Source: Cliona cf. orientalis
Lineage: Eukaryota; Porifera; Demospongiae; Clionaida; Clionaidae
Direction of reading: 5' to 3'
Length of the DNA stretch: 64,000 nucleotides
Assembly (NCBI GenBank): GCA_963930775.1
Contig: OZ005691.1
Span: 11,653,000-11,716,999, forward strand
The translations under genes and the position numbers were made by a program. The notes under the pieces were generated by a model, which saw only the letters and a program-made list of their open reading frames with translations, made no database searches and was not told the DNA's origin. Below are positions 24,411-34,517 of this stretch, one piece after another (the first letter of the stretch is position 1; each line of letters starts with the position of its first letter).

Positions 24411-25415
24411 TACATCACATGACCTAATAATTACCCCGCGCGCATGCGCAAGGGGTAAAGCAATCGGTTTGTCCGTCTGTTGTTGTCATTGTTGTCGGCA
24501 CGAAAATCGCCAGATCTGGAGTTCTAGGCGTCTCTGCGTGCTATAAGCACAATCAATCGGTAGATATCGGTGAAAAACTGGTTTGTACGCGCTTCGAATT
24601 TCTCAAAAAGGCTTACTAGTGCTACAAATCGTGCATTTTCTGTTCAGCATGCCTGTGGTTTATTGACCACACCCACTATTTTAGTATGCGGATGCGACTG
24701 CGCATGCTCAAGCACTGTGTTGGAAAGAGTCGTCACGTCATGAAACAGCTACATGTATGCCTCAGAGTGTTGCAATACTATATTATTATTATACGCTATA
24801 GTGGCTTCAGAGCGCGCGGGGTATGTGCTCTACAGAGCTCTAGTTATTATAACAAATACGTAGCTAGATTCTATAAGTTGTCCTGCCGCTTGCGTGGCTC
24901 ATATCGGTGTGAATGAATGTGAAGCTGTGTACATATTACCGTATAGCTGGAAATATTGGCGGGGATTTAAATTTGGTGGTTGAGCCCAAGAATATTAGTG
25001 AATTTAAATTTGGTGGTTTGGTACGGGATCATCATACATAATTATAAGGAAATTTTGGCGGATTTTAATTTGGCGATTGTAACATAGACCACCAAACCGC
25101 CAAATTTAATTCCCCGCCAGATTTTCCAGCTATACAGTAGTATCACCCCAAGATAGAGTCCCGTCATTAATGAAAGGGGCTTCCTCTTTTCAAAAATGTC
25201 CCTATACTTGCCATGTATGCATTATAGCCAGTAGAACAAATGAAATATTGAGATCTCCCGCTATACAATTATCCCCACAGCCCTGCCAGTATAAAGCTAT
25301 TGGTTGTAAGGAGAAGGTGACTAAAGGGAAGATGAAAGAGCATCTTCAAGAGAGTGTGCAGCACCACCTTGACCTGGCTATCAAGAGAATACTACAGAAT
25401 GAGGCAAAAAAATAA
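19031..25415 (+). CDS. Death-RING-TRAF finger protein without TRAF-C; one in-frame stop
   Basis: Exons 19031-19322 (Death), 19693-19754, 20062-20401 (RING-like [22 protein letters not shown], then a TRAF finger), 20470-20556, 20761-21294 (linker ending in a degenerate finger, [14 protein letters not shown]), 23556-23770, 23998-24066, optionally 24150 onward, and 25281-25415 (TRAF finger CQYKAIGC...[11 protein letters not shown], stop TAA). The 23556 exon encodes a PPVQV-type repeat, then TGA at 23723, then 15 further open codons to a good donor. An in-phase donor inside the repeat (CAG-GTCCC) could bypass the TGA. The exon at 24150 reads VKTEPPSP and stops at 24213; skipping it joins 24066 to 25281 in phase. 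The three KxEP motifs resemble SUMO-type sites. A role in Death-domain and ubiquitin signalling is inferred from the domains. The Death and RING exons are sound; the 3' half is less certain. Confidence 0.72.
21461..22187. mobile_element. MITE family B, copy 3, internally duplicated
   Basis: Has the AACTAGAGCTCATAGAGCAC end and the GCGCATGCGCGCACGCGGGG end. The internal block with GCTCGAGCATGCGCA and the GTAGCTT(T/C)CCTG segment is present twice, making this copy longer than 7140-7610. Confidence 0.75.
22610..22726. repeat. Long near-perfect hairpin
   Basis: Arms GTTATATCACG...GGCATTTATTGC...GCCCGAGGGC pair with GCCCGAGGG...GCAATAAATGCC...GTGATATAAC over about 115 bases. TATCCCGTGGGC follows and a matching AGTAACGGGATATA lies at 23310-23323, so this may be one end of a larger element. 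Confidence 0.75.
23184..23275. repeat. 30-base tandem repeat, three units
   Basis: Unit ACTCATATTGCACTGTGGTT plus GCCTGTAGCT, three copies with few differences. Confidence 0.85.
24234..24408. repeat. Long CA microsatellite
   Basis: About 175 bases of (CA)n with a few GC interruptions, starting in the donor region of the 24150 exon. The Cys-Val and His-Thr frames are not genes. Confidence 0.98.
24427..24848. mobile_element. MITE family B, copy 4 (inverted)
   Basis: Begins TTACCCCGCGCGCATGCGCA and ends with GCGCGCGGGGTATGTGCTCT followed by AGAGCTCTAG. Lies in the last intron of the gene at 19031. Confidence 0.75.
24937..25139. mobile_element. MITE family C, copy 2
   Basis: Ends TACCGTATAGCTGGAAATAT and TTTTCCAGCTATACAGTA, with an interior of TTTGGCG-type repeats. 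Confidence 0.8.
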
Positions 25416-26139
25416 CAACAGTAAAATTAATAATGTCGTTATGTGTACCAATAACTAGAGGATAAGAGAATAATACTAGATAGTGCATTTTTGTATTAAC
25501 TTTAATGAAAAATGTCAAGACATTTACAAGATCATGGCATTGTGTATATATGTGTAAATACCTTAATTTACATATCATGTGTAGGTAAAACCCTTTAATT
25601 ATCAGTCAAATTAATAAAAACTGTTTGCATGGTTCACTGAGTTATACATTTTGTGGGTGTATGGAAAATGCATGTGTGTCCATCTAAAAGGATGAATCAG
25701 TTCAAACATTCCTTAAAAACTCCAGATACGTTAACTTACTATTACAGAATTTCTGGACTACAGTGCTGTAGCTATCAAATGAGTGGCTCCTGTTCATGAT
25801 CAGTCAGGTCTTGCAATCTTTGTACATGGATACATGTTTGCTAACATACATTGTACAAACCACAACGATAACTGCCGTGATAATATCAAGACATGCATAC
25901 ATACGCTCGTATCACAATGCTTAAGTGGCTGGATCACGTGCTGCTGCAACATACGATCACATGATAACAAATTTCAAATTTTTTGACATCGGCAACTAGG
26001 TGAATCGGAATTCAAAGGCAGCTCAATTATTCACGGTAAGCTCACATATTTACACAGATGTCTGCTACCTTCACTTATTTAATTATGGTCATGTCCTTCT
26101 ACAACCTGGCAGTGATAATTCCTACAACTTTCGTGAAAT
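25416..26139 (+). other. Spacer and 5' UTR of the next gene
   Basis: Includes an AATAAA-like ATTAATAAAAA near 25610. A probable 5' UTR exon ends at 26035 (CACG then GTAAGC), with an acceptor at 26112 (GGCAG) 27 bases before the start codon. No mobile element recognised. Confidence 0.5.
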
Positions 26140-28329
26140 ATGAACACTCCAGGCCCATCAACAACCCACAAGCTTACTACTGCTGATATCAAAACCATAC
26201 TCGAAGAATTAGCGAATGAAGCTGCCAGCAAGTGGCATCAAATTGGAATCCAGTTGGAGGTATCCCTGGATCTGCTGAACACCACCCACCAGCAAAATAG
26301 CTCTGATGATAAGGCAAAGCTTTGCTGTGTGTTGGTGCCATGGCTGAAATCGGGCAAAGGTTCTTGGGAGGCATTGTGTAAAGCATTGGAAAGTGGCACG
26401 GTTGGAGAAAAAGCTTTGGCTGATAAGCTAAGGGAAGACTATTGCACACCAGATGTGCCAGAAGGTATGGCTTACGTAAGACTTAGCTACATCAGTATGC
26501 ACATGGTCTAGAGTATGGTGTACAGTATTTCAGAGAGAGTGAGCAAGATATAAAACCGTATAGTTGGAAAATTTGGCGGGGAATTAAATTTGGCAGTTTG
26601 GCGGTCTATATTACAACCGCCAAATTAAAATCCGCCAAAATTTCATACTTGCATATTATATAGGTATGGCGATCCCATACAAAACGGCCAAATTTAAATC
26701 TGCCAATATTCTTGCAATAGCGATTTTGGGCTCAACCGCCAAATTTAATTCCCGCTCCGGCTATACGGTATACACATTGAAACCATGTGCAATAATATTA
26801 TTGTATATAATTGTATACAAGTCATAATACTTTTTGGTTTCAGTTGACACGGAACCTCAGGTAGGTGCAGGAGCTGGTATGGGCACCTCCCAAGCCGCCA
26901 CCAATGATAAACAGCAGAAAACACCTGCCACCAAGGTATAGTCAAAGGAATATTTGAGGGATGTAGCTATATAATATTATATCAGAGGAGCAATTCCCAT
27001 TTCTTCAAATCAATTACCTGTGAATATTATTACCATTGTACTAATGACAATTGTATAGACGCTCCATAATCAGTAATGTTAATTTTCAGAGATTAGTGAA
27101 GAAACTACCGCAAAGATTCAGCAAGGATGAGTTTGCCCAGGCTCAAAAATCCGATCGATTCTGCAGTAAGTGTAAGCAGGTGCCCTATACACCACAGCGC
27201 TCCGCATGCTGCAATCGACTCTACTGTGAAATCTGCTCAGCAAAAGTCACTGAGTGTCCCATTGCCAAGTGCAAAGGAAATGATCCACGGCCATTCAAGA
27301 AGGATTCGGACCTCTATTCCAAAATACAGAAAGTACAAATTAAGTGTCCAAACCGAACGCGGGATTGTGCTTGGAAGGGTACTGTATCCAAGCTGAAGAA
27401 CCATTTGCTAGTTCCAGAGTGTATCGCAATTAAAGGTAAGTGCTAATAGTTATGGTGGAACCCCTCTTATGGTTACTCACCTTAATTTCCTAATAATTTT
27501 GAGAACCTGATAATGCCACCTCTCTATAATGGCCAAAACTCGATCTTTCCCCATTACGGAGGAGTTCGACTGTTAACTTACGTATGAAACGACCTTGAAT
27601 GCAATTAATCAATCTTTAATGTCCACTGTCAATTGAGGAATTTTTTTATCTACCTCCTCTCTAGGTGGTAAAGAAGCTTCAAAAAGTGCGGCTACTCCAG
27701 GAAAGCCTAGCAAGGCAACCAGTTCAAGCACCACAGGAAAGAATGCAACAACAGATCCGACTCAGAATGGGAATGGAAACACTTTAACTCCCGGTACCAG
27801 TGCTAGTGCTAGCGCTGCTAAATCAAGTGCCAAGAAACCAACGCAAAAAATCAGCGAAAGTTGTGCAAATCTTTCACCACCACTTCATCTTATAATGGAA
27901 GATGTCAGCAAATACAAAACATCTGGCCAATTTTGGCTTAGTGATAGCTTCTTGAGTCACCAACTGGGGTACAAGCTTTCTCTAGCCGTGAAATTAGAAG
28001 CAGGTTCCACAGAGAACCATACGAAGGTCACATTAGCTTTGATGTCTGCCAAGGGTAAACGTGGTTCTTACTTAGATTATCCGTGCATTGGAAGCGCTAC
28101 TGTGATCATCCTGAATCCTAACGACAAAAGCAATCACGAAGCAGTTGAGTTCATGTTTATGCTTCAAAACCAAGACCCACAGAAAGCCAGCTATCCCGAA
28201 GTGAACGAGCAAACGGAAATTGCAGATGGTTTTATTCGTAAGGATTGCATCTTTTTTCGAATTGAAAAGGTGGAAATGAACGAGAAGCCGTATAGACTGT
28301 GGCTTTTGGACCCTCAAAATTATAATTGA
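26140..28329 (+). CDS. Death-RING-TRAF finger-TRAF-C protein
   Basis: Four exons, 26140-26464, 26844-26935, 27090-27435 and 27665-28329, join in phase to about 475 residues. The Death domain is residues 15-100 (KWHQIGIQLEVS; CCVLVPWLKSGKGSWEALCKAL). The variant RING is near 155-195 (CSKCKQVPYTPQRSACC, YCEIC), with a TRAF-like finger at about 210-250 (CPNRTRDCAWKG). After a Ser/Thr/Ala linker comes a TRAF-C/MATH-like domain from about 328 to the end (FLSHQLGYKLSLAV; LDYPCIGSATVIILNP). TRAFs use RING and fingers in ubiquitin signalling and TRAF-C to bind receptors; a fused Death domain would recruit Death partners directly (inference). Unlike its paralogues, the C...H end of the RING is replaced by CPIAKCKGN. 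No lesions seen. Confidence 0.9.
26555..26770. mobile_element. MITE family C, copy 3
   Basis: Ends ACCGTATAGTTGGAAAATTT and CCGGCTATACGGTA; the right half is slightly truncated. Lies in the first intron of the gene at 26140. Confidence 0.8.
27451..27573. repeat. Decayed relative of the 48372-48981 element
   Basis: GGTGGAACCCCTCTTATGGT and GGAGGAGTTCGACTGTTA resemble the ends of the element at 48372-48981. Intronic. Confidence 0.5.
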
Positions 28330-29125
28330 GTACTAAGAAAATGTAGCTACTAGCTGCTGTATTATAACTTCAGACTGTAACTACCAGTACTTACGTATAT
28401 AGCTAAGTAGCAATTTCTGTCATATATAGGTCTCTAGATAATTATTATTAAATTTTTGCTTTATTAACCATTGAAAATTACTGCATAAGTCATAATATTG
28501 GCAAGTTTAGTTGCTGGCCATAATAATAATATTATTATACTGAGCATGCAATTGAATTTGATCTACAGCTAGCAGTCCGCATGTGAACTATGAATGGTGC
28601 TCAAGGTCTCATGAAACCACATAGAGCACCATCATTAATTTTTGTGGGACAGCATCCTGCATAATGAGGTATCGATCGCCATTAATTTTTGTGGGACAGC
28701 ATCCTGCATAATGAGGTATCGATCGCCATTAACTTTTGTGGGACATTCAAGGCATTATGATGAATAATTAATAAGCATGCGCTAAGCATAGTTTCAAAGG
28801 CAATTTTTAATGTAATTATCACCCGAAGGTAGTAATTAATAGGGATAGGTCGACTACACTGTACCTCACTTACCCCTTGGATCAGCCACGCCCCTACTAC
28901 TGGTGTATGCTACAAGGATGACCAGAATGTTATTTACATGGCTTGCAATACGACTGAGACTTGAGCCGTGAATTATGCGCGTGCTCTATCATTCCACCAT
29001 TCCAGTCCAGTCCATATTCCATCATTCCAGTCTACCGAATCCAAACACCCATGATTGTAGCTTAATATTGTTCGTGATAAAAAATAAATCAATATGCTGC
29101 ATAACATAGCTAGCTAGCTAACAGT
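28330..29125. other. Convergent 3' spacer with tandem repeat
   Basis: Lies between the 3' ends of the plus-strand gene ending at 28329 and the minus-strand gene ending at 29126. Contains a 47-base unit repeated two to three times at 28634-28745 (TTTTTGTGGGACAGCATCCT). No exon recognised. Confidence 0.55.
28634..28745. repeat. 47-base tandem repeat
   Basis: Two full units and a partial third beginning ATTAA-TTTTGTGGGACA at 28634, 28681 and 28728. Confidence 0.9.
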
Positions 29126-30258
29126 TTAAGTAACTATAATAATAATTATTACTATCCACTGAGCCTTTCCACCTCCACTGGTGTTTGGCTTGAAGTAGTG
29201 ATAAGCATTATCGGCAAGTTCCCACTCACCTTTGTGCTTAGTAGGTGGATTTGGTAACTCGCACTTTCTTCCTGCCCACTTCCATCGACAATTATTGAAC
29301 GCACAGGTGACCGGCGTTACATTCTTGCTACAGAGGGGACACTGGCACCGGAAGACATCCTCCGGCAGAGAGAAGGAGCCGAATCCCATATTAACGATGA
29401 CCATATTTCCATTCGCTTCACAAGTCTCGTTGGTACATTTTCCTTCTACACAAAGGCCAGGATTTGCCTTGCGCCATTTGGGGGCTCTGGGGCTCCATTC
29501 ACGTCGCTCAAGATTCCTATCGGCAAAATCGGTGAACTCAACAATACCATATATTACCATAGCTGATATTATCCAATCCACTGCAAACAGATATACTTCG
29601 CTGTGGCCTCACCGAGTATGCTATTGTAGCGCAGGGGCGGATCCAGGGGGGGGGTCATGGGGGGCAGATGACCCCCCTTCCAGGCCTGAATATCTTGTAC
29701 CAGCTTGCTGTGCTTGGCTCAATAGCCAGCTTTGCCACCCTCCCTTCAACCAATGAACCTTGATCTGACACAAAATATAGCTAAAAACCTGTTTGTACGA
29801 TGAAAAAGTCGGGTTCCATTGACATCTCGGGCTGTTTGTCTCGTTCGCGGCAACAATGTGGGCGTGGCCAAAAATTTCGCGCGCGCTTCGCGCGCGATCA
29901 TTTACTTTATGACCCCCCCTACTTGATGTCCTGGATCCGCCCCTGTAGCGTGGGCGGTTTCTCCAGAGGGCAATTTGGGAGCTTGCATGGTTTTCACAAA
30001 CCATGGGTCGTCAAGCAGGCGATAATGGTTGATACTTCTGTCGTGCCAATTCTCCCTTTTTATTTCCATATCTCCAGCAACAAGTATGGTCACCTTCACC
30101 TCGCCAGCATCGAGCAAGTTAGCTAGGATCTTCTCCGCTTTTTTGATGAGCCATTCGACTGATTCCAGCCCGTGCTCTTCCAAGATGACTGTAACAGGAC
30201 GAAATGGCCTCTGCGAGACATCCAATAAAGTGATCATTCCGCGTTTGTCGGCCATCAT
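29126..30258 (-). pseudogene. Cys-rich gene split by a MITE
   Basis: Minus strand. The 5' part, from ATG at 30258 (or further upstream, since the frame is open to 30309), encodes MMADKRGMITLLDVS...DPWFVKTMQ and runs to the insertion at 29945. Removing the 314-base MITE and one target copy restores an open frame (AHATIAYS) to a donor at about 29610. An acceptor near 29540 joins in phase to an exon ending at 29126. That exon encodes GLCVEGKCTNETCE, then CQCPLCSKNVTPVTCAFNNC, resembling a widespread uncharacterised eukaryotic Cys-rich family. With the MITE in place the coding frame ends within the element, so the gene is probably disrupted unless the MITE is spliced out. It is the only minus-strand gene recognised in this cluster. 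Function unknown. Confidence 0.6.
29632..29945. mobile_element. MITE inserted in a minus-strand coding exon
   Basis: 314 bases with 16-base perfect inverted ends (CAGGGGCGGATCCAGG / CCTGGATCCGCCCCTG) and a 5-base direct repeat TAGCG at 29627-29631 and 29946-29950. A related element (CAGGGGCGTAGCCAGG ends, 5-base repeat) is at 51552-51902. No coding capacity; superfamily not assigned. Confidence 0.92.
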
Positions 30259-30921
30259 GGTTGAGGCTGCTGCAGGGAGCCCTGGGTGATTTGGAATGGT
30301 TGCACGCACCGTTTACACAAGGCAGTCAGGTGGCTGATCAGAAAGGGGAAGTACCGGGGGGAGTACCGCATTGGGTATCCTGCCCCATCATTACTAGTGC
30401 AAGTGGTACATAAACATCCTCGCTCACCCCATAACCGTTCGGCTGATGCGCATGCGCAATTAAAAGGCGGTAGACAACAAGCCAGGGACTAAAGAGGCTT
30501 GGCTTCCGGTAAATCCTTGCTCGTGTTCGGATATATCTACACAAAATCTCAAAAAAGTGAATTTGTAGCCGTGTCGACCAGTGATGTGACGTCATGCATA
30601 GGGCTTTATTAAAGCTTACGCGATACGCGAGGCATGCGCAAATAATTATATTCATAGACCCGGACCTCCTGACTGTTGCGCGCCTATACGTCAACCGCGG
30701 TTGATTGATGATAACATTCCATAGTACCACTTAGCGTAGGGGTGTGGAGCTAGTTTATACTTTACCTCATCTAAATTTGAACAGCTAGCTAACTAGATCT
30801 GCTTCACAATATAAATTTTTGGACTAATTGAGTTGACTGAAAATTTTTCAAAGGAAAGGTGAATTAGCTATAGAGAAATGCTTAATATACTGTCTATTTT
30901 TTTGCATAAATCTTCCAACAG
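30259..30921. other. Divergent spacer, possible shared promoter
   Basis: Lies between the minus-strand Cys-rich gene and the plus-strand gene at 30922. Contains GATGCGCATGCGCAAT near 30445 and GGCATGCGCAAAT near 30632, both NRF1-like. The 5' UTR exons of both genes should lie here; the acceptor before the plus-strand start (CCAACAG at 30915-30921) is clear. Confidence 0.5.
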
Positions 30922-33374
30922 ATGGTACTGGGATTAAATGATTTATTAACAGTTCTAGATGAGCTCTATGACATCCGTGACAAGTGGTACTTCCTTGGAC
31001 TGCAGCTGAAAGTACCCACTGAAAAGCTAGAGAGTCTGACATCACATGATCAGGACAGCTGCTTCCGTCAAGTTCTTGTCGACTGGTTGAAATCTGGCAC
31101 GGCCACTTGGCTGGCTCTCTGCCAAGCACTCCGGCACCGCACTGTTGGGCAAGATGAAACGGCAATCAAGTTACAAACAAAATATTCTGCTGGTAAAGTA
31201 TAATAACAGGCTACAGGATAGTTGAAAAAATTTAATAATAGTAGCTAATCATTGACTCTAAACTATTTTTGTTCTACCATATAGTCACACAAAAATAGTT
31301 TAGAGTCAATGAACATGTGTATCTTAACTTGGGTTCAAACAAGGGGGTGGGATCGATGATATTCTAGTATTAATTTTTTTTATAATTACAATGATTAAAT
31401 TTGTATCATTCATAGTGGGAGAGATCGGCAGCCAAACAATACAAAGAGCTGACTCAGATGTGAGCAAAGGACCCTCGAGCTTTGCCGCTACTTCAGCAGC
31501 AGAGTGTAGTAGCAGTGCTCAAGAAAATCAACAGTGTGTCATGGAAGCATCCCTGATGAAGAGCCAACCTGAATCACCAATTGCTAGTGTCAGCAAAAAA
31601 GAAGCCACTACCAGTACCAGTGCCGCTAAGAAGAGACCTTCAGATGCTCCACATCCTTCGATAGTTAAGGTATAGATTTCTACATCTAATTGTTCAGCAT
31701 CATGCATACACATGTTTGCTAAATTCTATTATGATTCACAGAAATCTAAGCGTTCCATCAAATTGCCCGACAGCTTTGCCAAAAAAGATTTCATTAGGAA
31801 ACCCCCTCCTGACCGTCTCTGTGTAAAATGTGATTGCGTCCCATTCAATCCACAACGCTCTGTATGTTGCAAGCGGCTCTACTGTGAACCCTGCTCCAAA
31901 AAGAATAAGCGATGTAGAACGCACAAAGCAGACTTGGAGTATACTTCTGACAAGGAGCTCTATGGCAAGATTCAAAAGCTGAAGATCAGGTGTCCAAATC
32001 GAGCAGGGGAATGTGGCTGGTCTGATACTGTATTCAACTTAAAGAATCACCTTCCAACTTGTGGTAAAAATATAGTATGATATCGTATATATAGTTCAGT
32101 TGCTCATATTCCACACAGAGAGATGAATGATCATAATCCCCTATCCACATATCTATAGGCTAGGCCATACTTATTATGATAAAAAATTATTATACTACAA
32201 TGTATAGCTGCCTAGCTACAGTTTATTGAGTAAGAAAAATCTCATATATTACCGGTATAATGTAGGGGGTGGCGGCCGTACTTCAACAAAAGATAAAGAA
32301 ACGGCAGCAACAGCGTCCTCTAGCCATGCGAATAAGGGAAAGAAAAAAGCAACAATAAATCTTTCAGTCGCAGGTCATAAGGGCCGGGATAGTCTTAGCA
32401 CTGCTGTGCCGGGACTAAAAATTGAAACAAATGGAGCTAAATCTGCAGGTAAGGGACAACACTACTACAAATTCGTAAGCATACATGTGTGCATAATAAT
32501 TATTATGACGGTCACATCGTATACTAAACATAATAGCTTTATTACCATGGAAACCCCACCGTATCAATTATTAATAGTGGCACCACTCCAACCTTTTGTC
32601 TTATAATAATTGTCCAATTAACTTGAAATAATTATACTGGGCAATACTGTGAATAACTCATTTATATTTGTAGCATTCATGATCCCATGGTTGGTATATC
32701 AAACATTCTAAGTCTTGTCACGAACAATAATAATAATAATAATAATAATATAGTCTGCATGTCTCCTAATTAATGCAGACGGCAAGCAAGTGACGATCAC
32801 AGGACCTAGTGACTCACAACAAGGTATTGGTAACACCAGCTGTCCAGAGCGTCCACCTGTCAATATGGTGATGAAACATATCAGTGAATACAAAACATCT
32901 CCTGGCCATGGCAAAACATGGTTAAGTCCAATCTTCCTCAGCCATCAACTTGGATACAAGCTTCGCCTTGCCGTCAGAGTGTCACCACAACCACAGGATG
33001 GAAATCTGCAACTTGAAATTGGAATAGTATCAGCAGGAGCTCAAGAGCACTATCTGAAATTCCCATGTAATGGAGATGCCAACGTGCATATACTAAATCC
33101 ACAGGAAAATGAAGACCACAAGTTTATTTTCGTCAATAATTTTGAGATTAATAATGGTGCATCGGACTATCACAATTTCGCCTCGGTTCCTGAGCGCTAT
33201 GTCCATAAGGACTGTCTTTTCTTCTGTGTGGAAGAGATATACCTTGATGATGATGATTGCAAGATTTGGTTGCTAGATCCTGCAGATCGAGAACCCAAGG
33301 ACTCAGAAGAGGAGTCTGAAGAGTCTGAGGAGTCTGATGAGTCTGAAGGAGATTCTAGTGAGGTAGACGAGTAG
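30922..33374 (+). CDS. Death-RING-TRAF finger-TRAF-C protein with acidic tail
   Basis: Exons 30922-31192, 31416-31669, 31742-32063, 32266-32448 and 32779-33374 give about 541 residues in one frame. The Death domain fills residues 1-90 (KWYFLGLQLKVP; CFRQVLVDWLKSGTATWLAL). A Ser-rich linker precedes the variant RING near residue 190 (CVKCDCVPFNPQRSVCCKR, YCEPC, CRTH) and TRAF finger (CPNRAGECGWSD). After a Lys/Thr linker exon comes the TRAF-C/MATH-like domain from about 365 (FLSHQLGYKLRLAV; LKFPCNGDANVHILNP). The C-terminal 28 residues are almost all Glu, Ser and Asp, a feature the neighbours lack at this length. ATG directly follows a splice acceptor, as in its close paralogues at 34518 and 52643, so a 5' UTR intron is likely. 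Intact. Confidence 0.92.
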
Positions 33375-34089
33375 TATTAATTTTTATGCTGAGCCTATAT
33401 AGTATCTATAGCATAATAATATATTATATTATAAACCTGTAGCTACATGCATGTACTGAGCAGAAATTTTAATTAGTAAGTATAGACTTTTTCAATTAAT
33501 TTTGGCAGCTTTATTATCATTATATTAATTATTATCAAGCATCCATAGATCGATAACTATAATACGTGCACAGTCCATCGTTCTTTGCTTGGTAACTGAC
33601 TACTTAGCTCATGCACACGGTAATAAATTGAATAATAATGGAAATTTTGAGCCAATTATATAATATAAGTGCATTTTCTGTCCCATTACAAGCCATAATC
33701 GCGTGATGAGAGGCTCTCAGCCGCTGAGTACAAACAATTAGTTTGTCACTCTTCAATTCTACTGCCTGGTCTAGCATTCACCGTCTTGTACTCGGGGTGC
33801 CATACTGGACTCTTTCTATTGCCCACACTCAGGAGGTGATGTGCTGTTGCTAGCCAGCCAACTAGATCTCTATCACTCTTACTTGACACTATTATATAAC
33901 CTAGTCCTTAAGCCAAGAATCTTTTACTACGTATCCAGGTGATGGATGTCAAAAGAAAAGATACCTAAACAGATCGCGCATGCGCAAAAGATGCCATTAG
34001 CGCAACCAATAATGACGACTATTTCCCAAATTTCAGCTTTTCCGTTTCAGCTTTCCGTTTCCTCTTGCCCGGCCAGCAGTATAATAATA

Positions 34090-34245
34090 AAGTGACATCG
34101 TTCTCAGTTGCTATCTGCATGAAACAAACGAGGCCCTGAGGATCGATGACTAGAGCATCTAGTCGAAACGTCGGCATGCAAGTTTTACCGAACAGTTAAG
34201 TTGTTCGCAAAGAATCTTCGTTTGATTCAGTATAATATTAAATCG
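34090..34245. repeat. Dispersed foldback repeat A, copy 3
   Basis: Carries GACTAGAGCATCTAGTCGAAA and CGAACAGTTAAGTT. Lies about 270 bases upstream of the coding start of the gene at 34518. Confidence 0.7.
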
Positions 34246-34329
34246 TAATATATTTAATATGTACATGTATAGTAGGAGGATAGATATAGCTGTATTGGGA
34301 ATGACGTAGCTGTATTATCACATGATGGG

Positions 34330-34441
34330 CGCCGCGAGTCATCGGATCATTTTAAATGCGAATGAGTCAGCATAACACCATCGCCCACAATCTTGAATAA
34401 AATTATAGTGAATTTTGAAAGTAGCTAGCCATTGCAAGGAG
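34330..34441 (+). promoter_or_regulatory. Promoter and 5' UTR exon shared with the 52.6-kb gene
   Basis: ACC-CGCCCACAAT and GAATTTTGAAA-TAGCTAGCC, with the UTR donor GTGAGT, are shared with 52490-52577. No TATA box was identified with confidence. Confidence 0.55.
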
Positions 34442-34517
34442 GTGAGTACCAAAAAAGCCTACTGAACTCCTTGTGCATGTTGAATTAAAGCTTTGGACAT
34501 TCACATCAATTCAACAG

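Larger units (their letters stand above)
33375..34517 (+). other. Spacer, promoter and 5' UTR of the 34.5-kb gene
   Basis: Contains repeat A at 34090-34245 and CGCGCATGCGCAAA near 33968. A 5' UTR exon ends at 34441 (AAGGAG then GTGAGT), with its intron at 34442-34517. The last 180 bases are related to the 5' region of the gene at 52643. Confidence 0.6.

Noticed and set aside
24146..24427. Long Cys-Val and His-Thr open frames
   Set aside because: Translations of the CA microsatellite only.
28630..28745. CRISPR-like direct repeats
   Set aside because: Contiguous 47-base tandem units without spacers in a eukaryotic sequence.
29232..29756. Plus-strand 174-codon frame
   Set aside because: It is antisense to the Cys-rich exon and runs into the MITE; no family resemblance.
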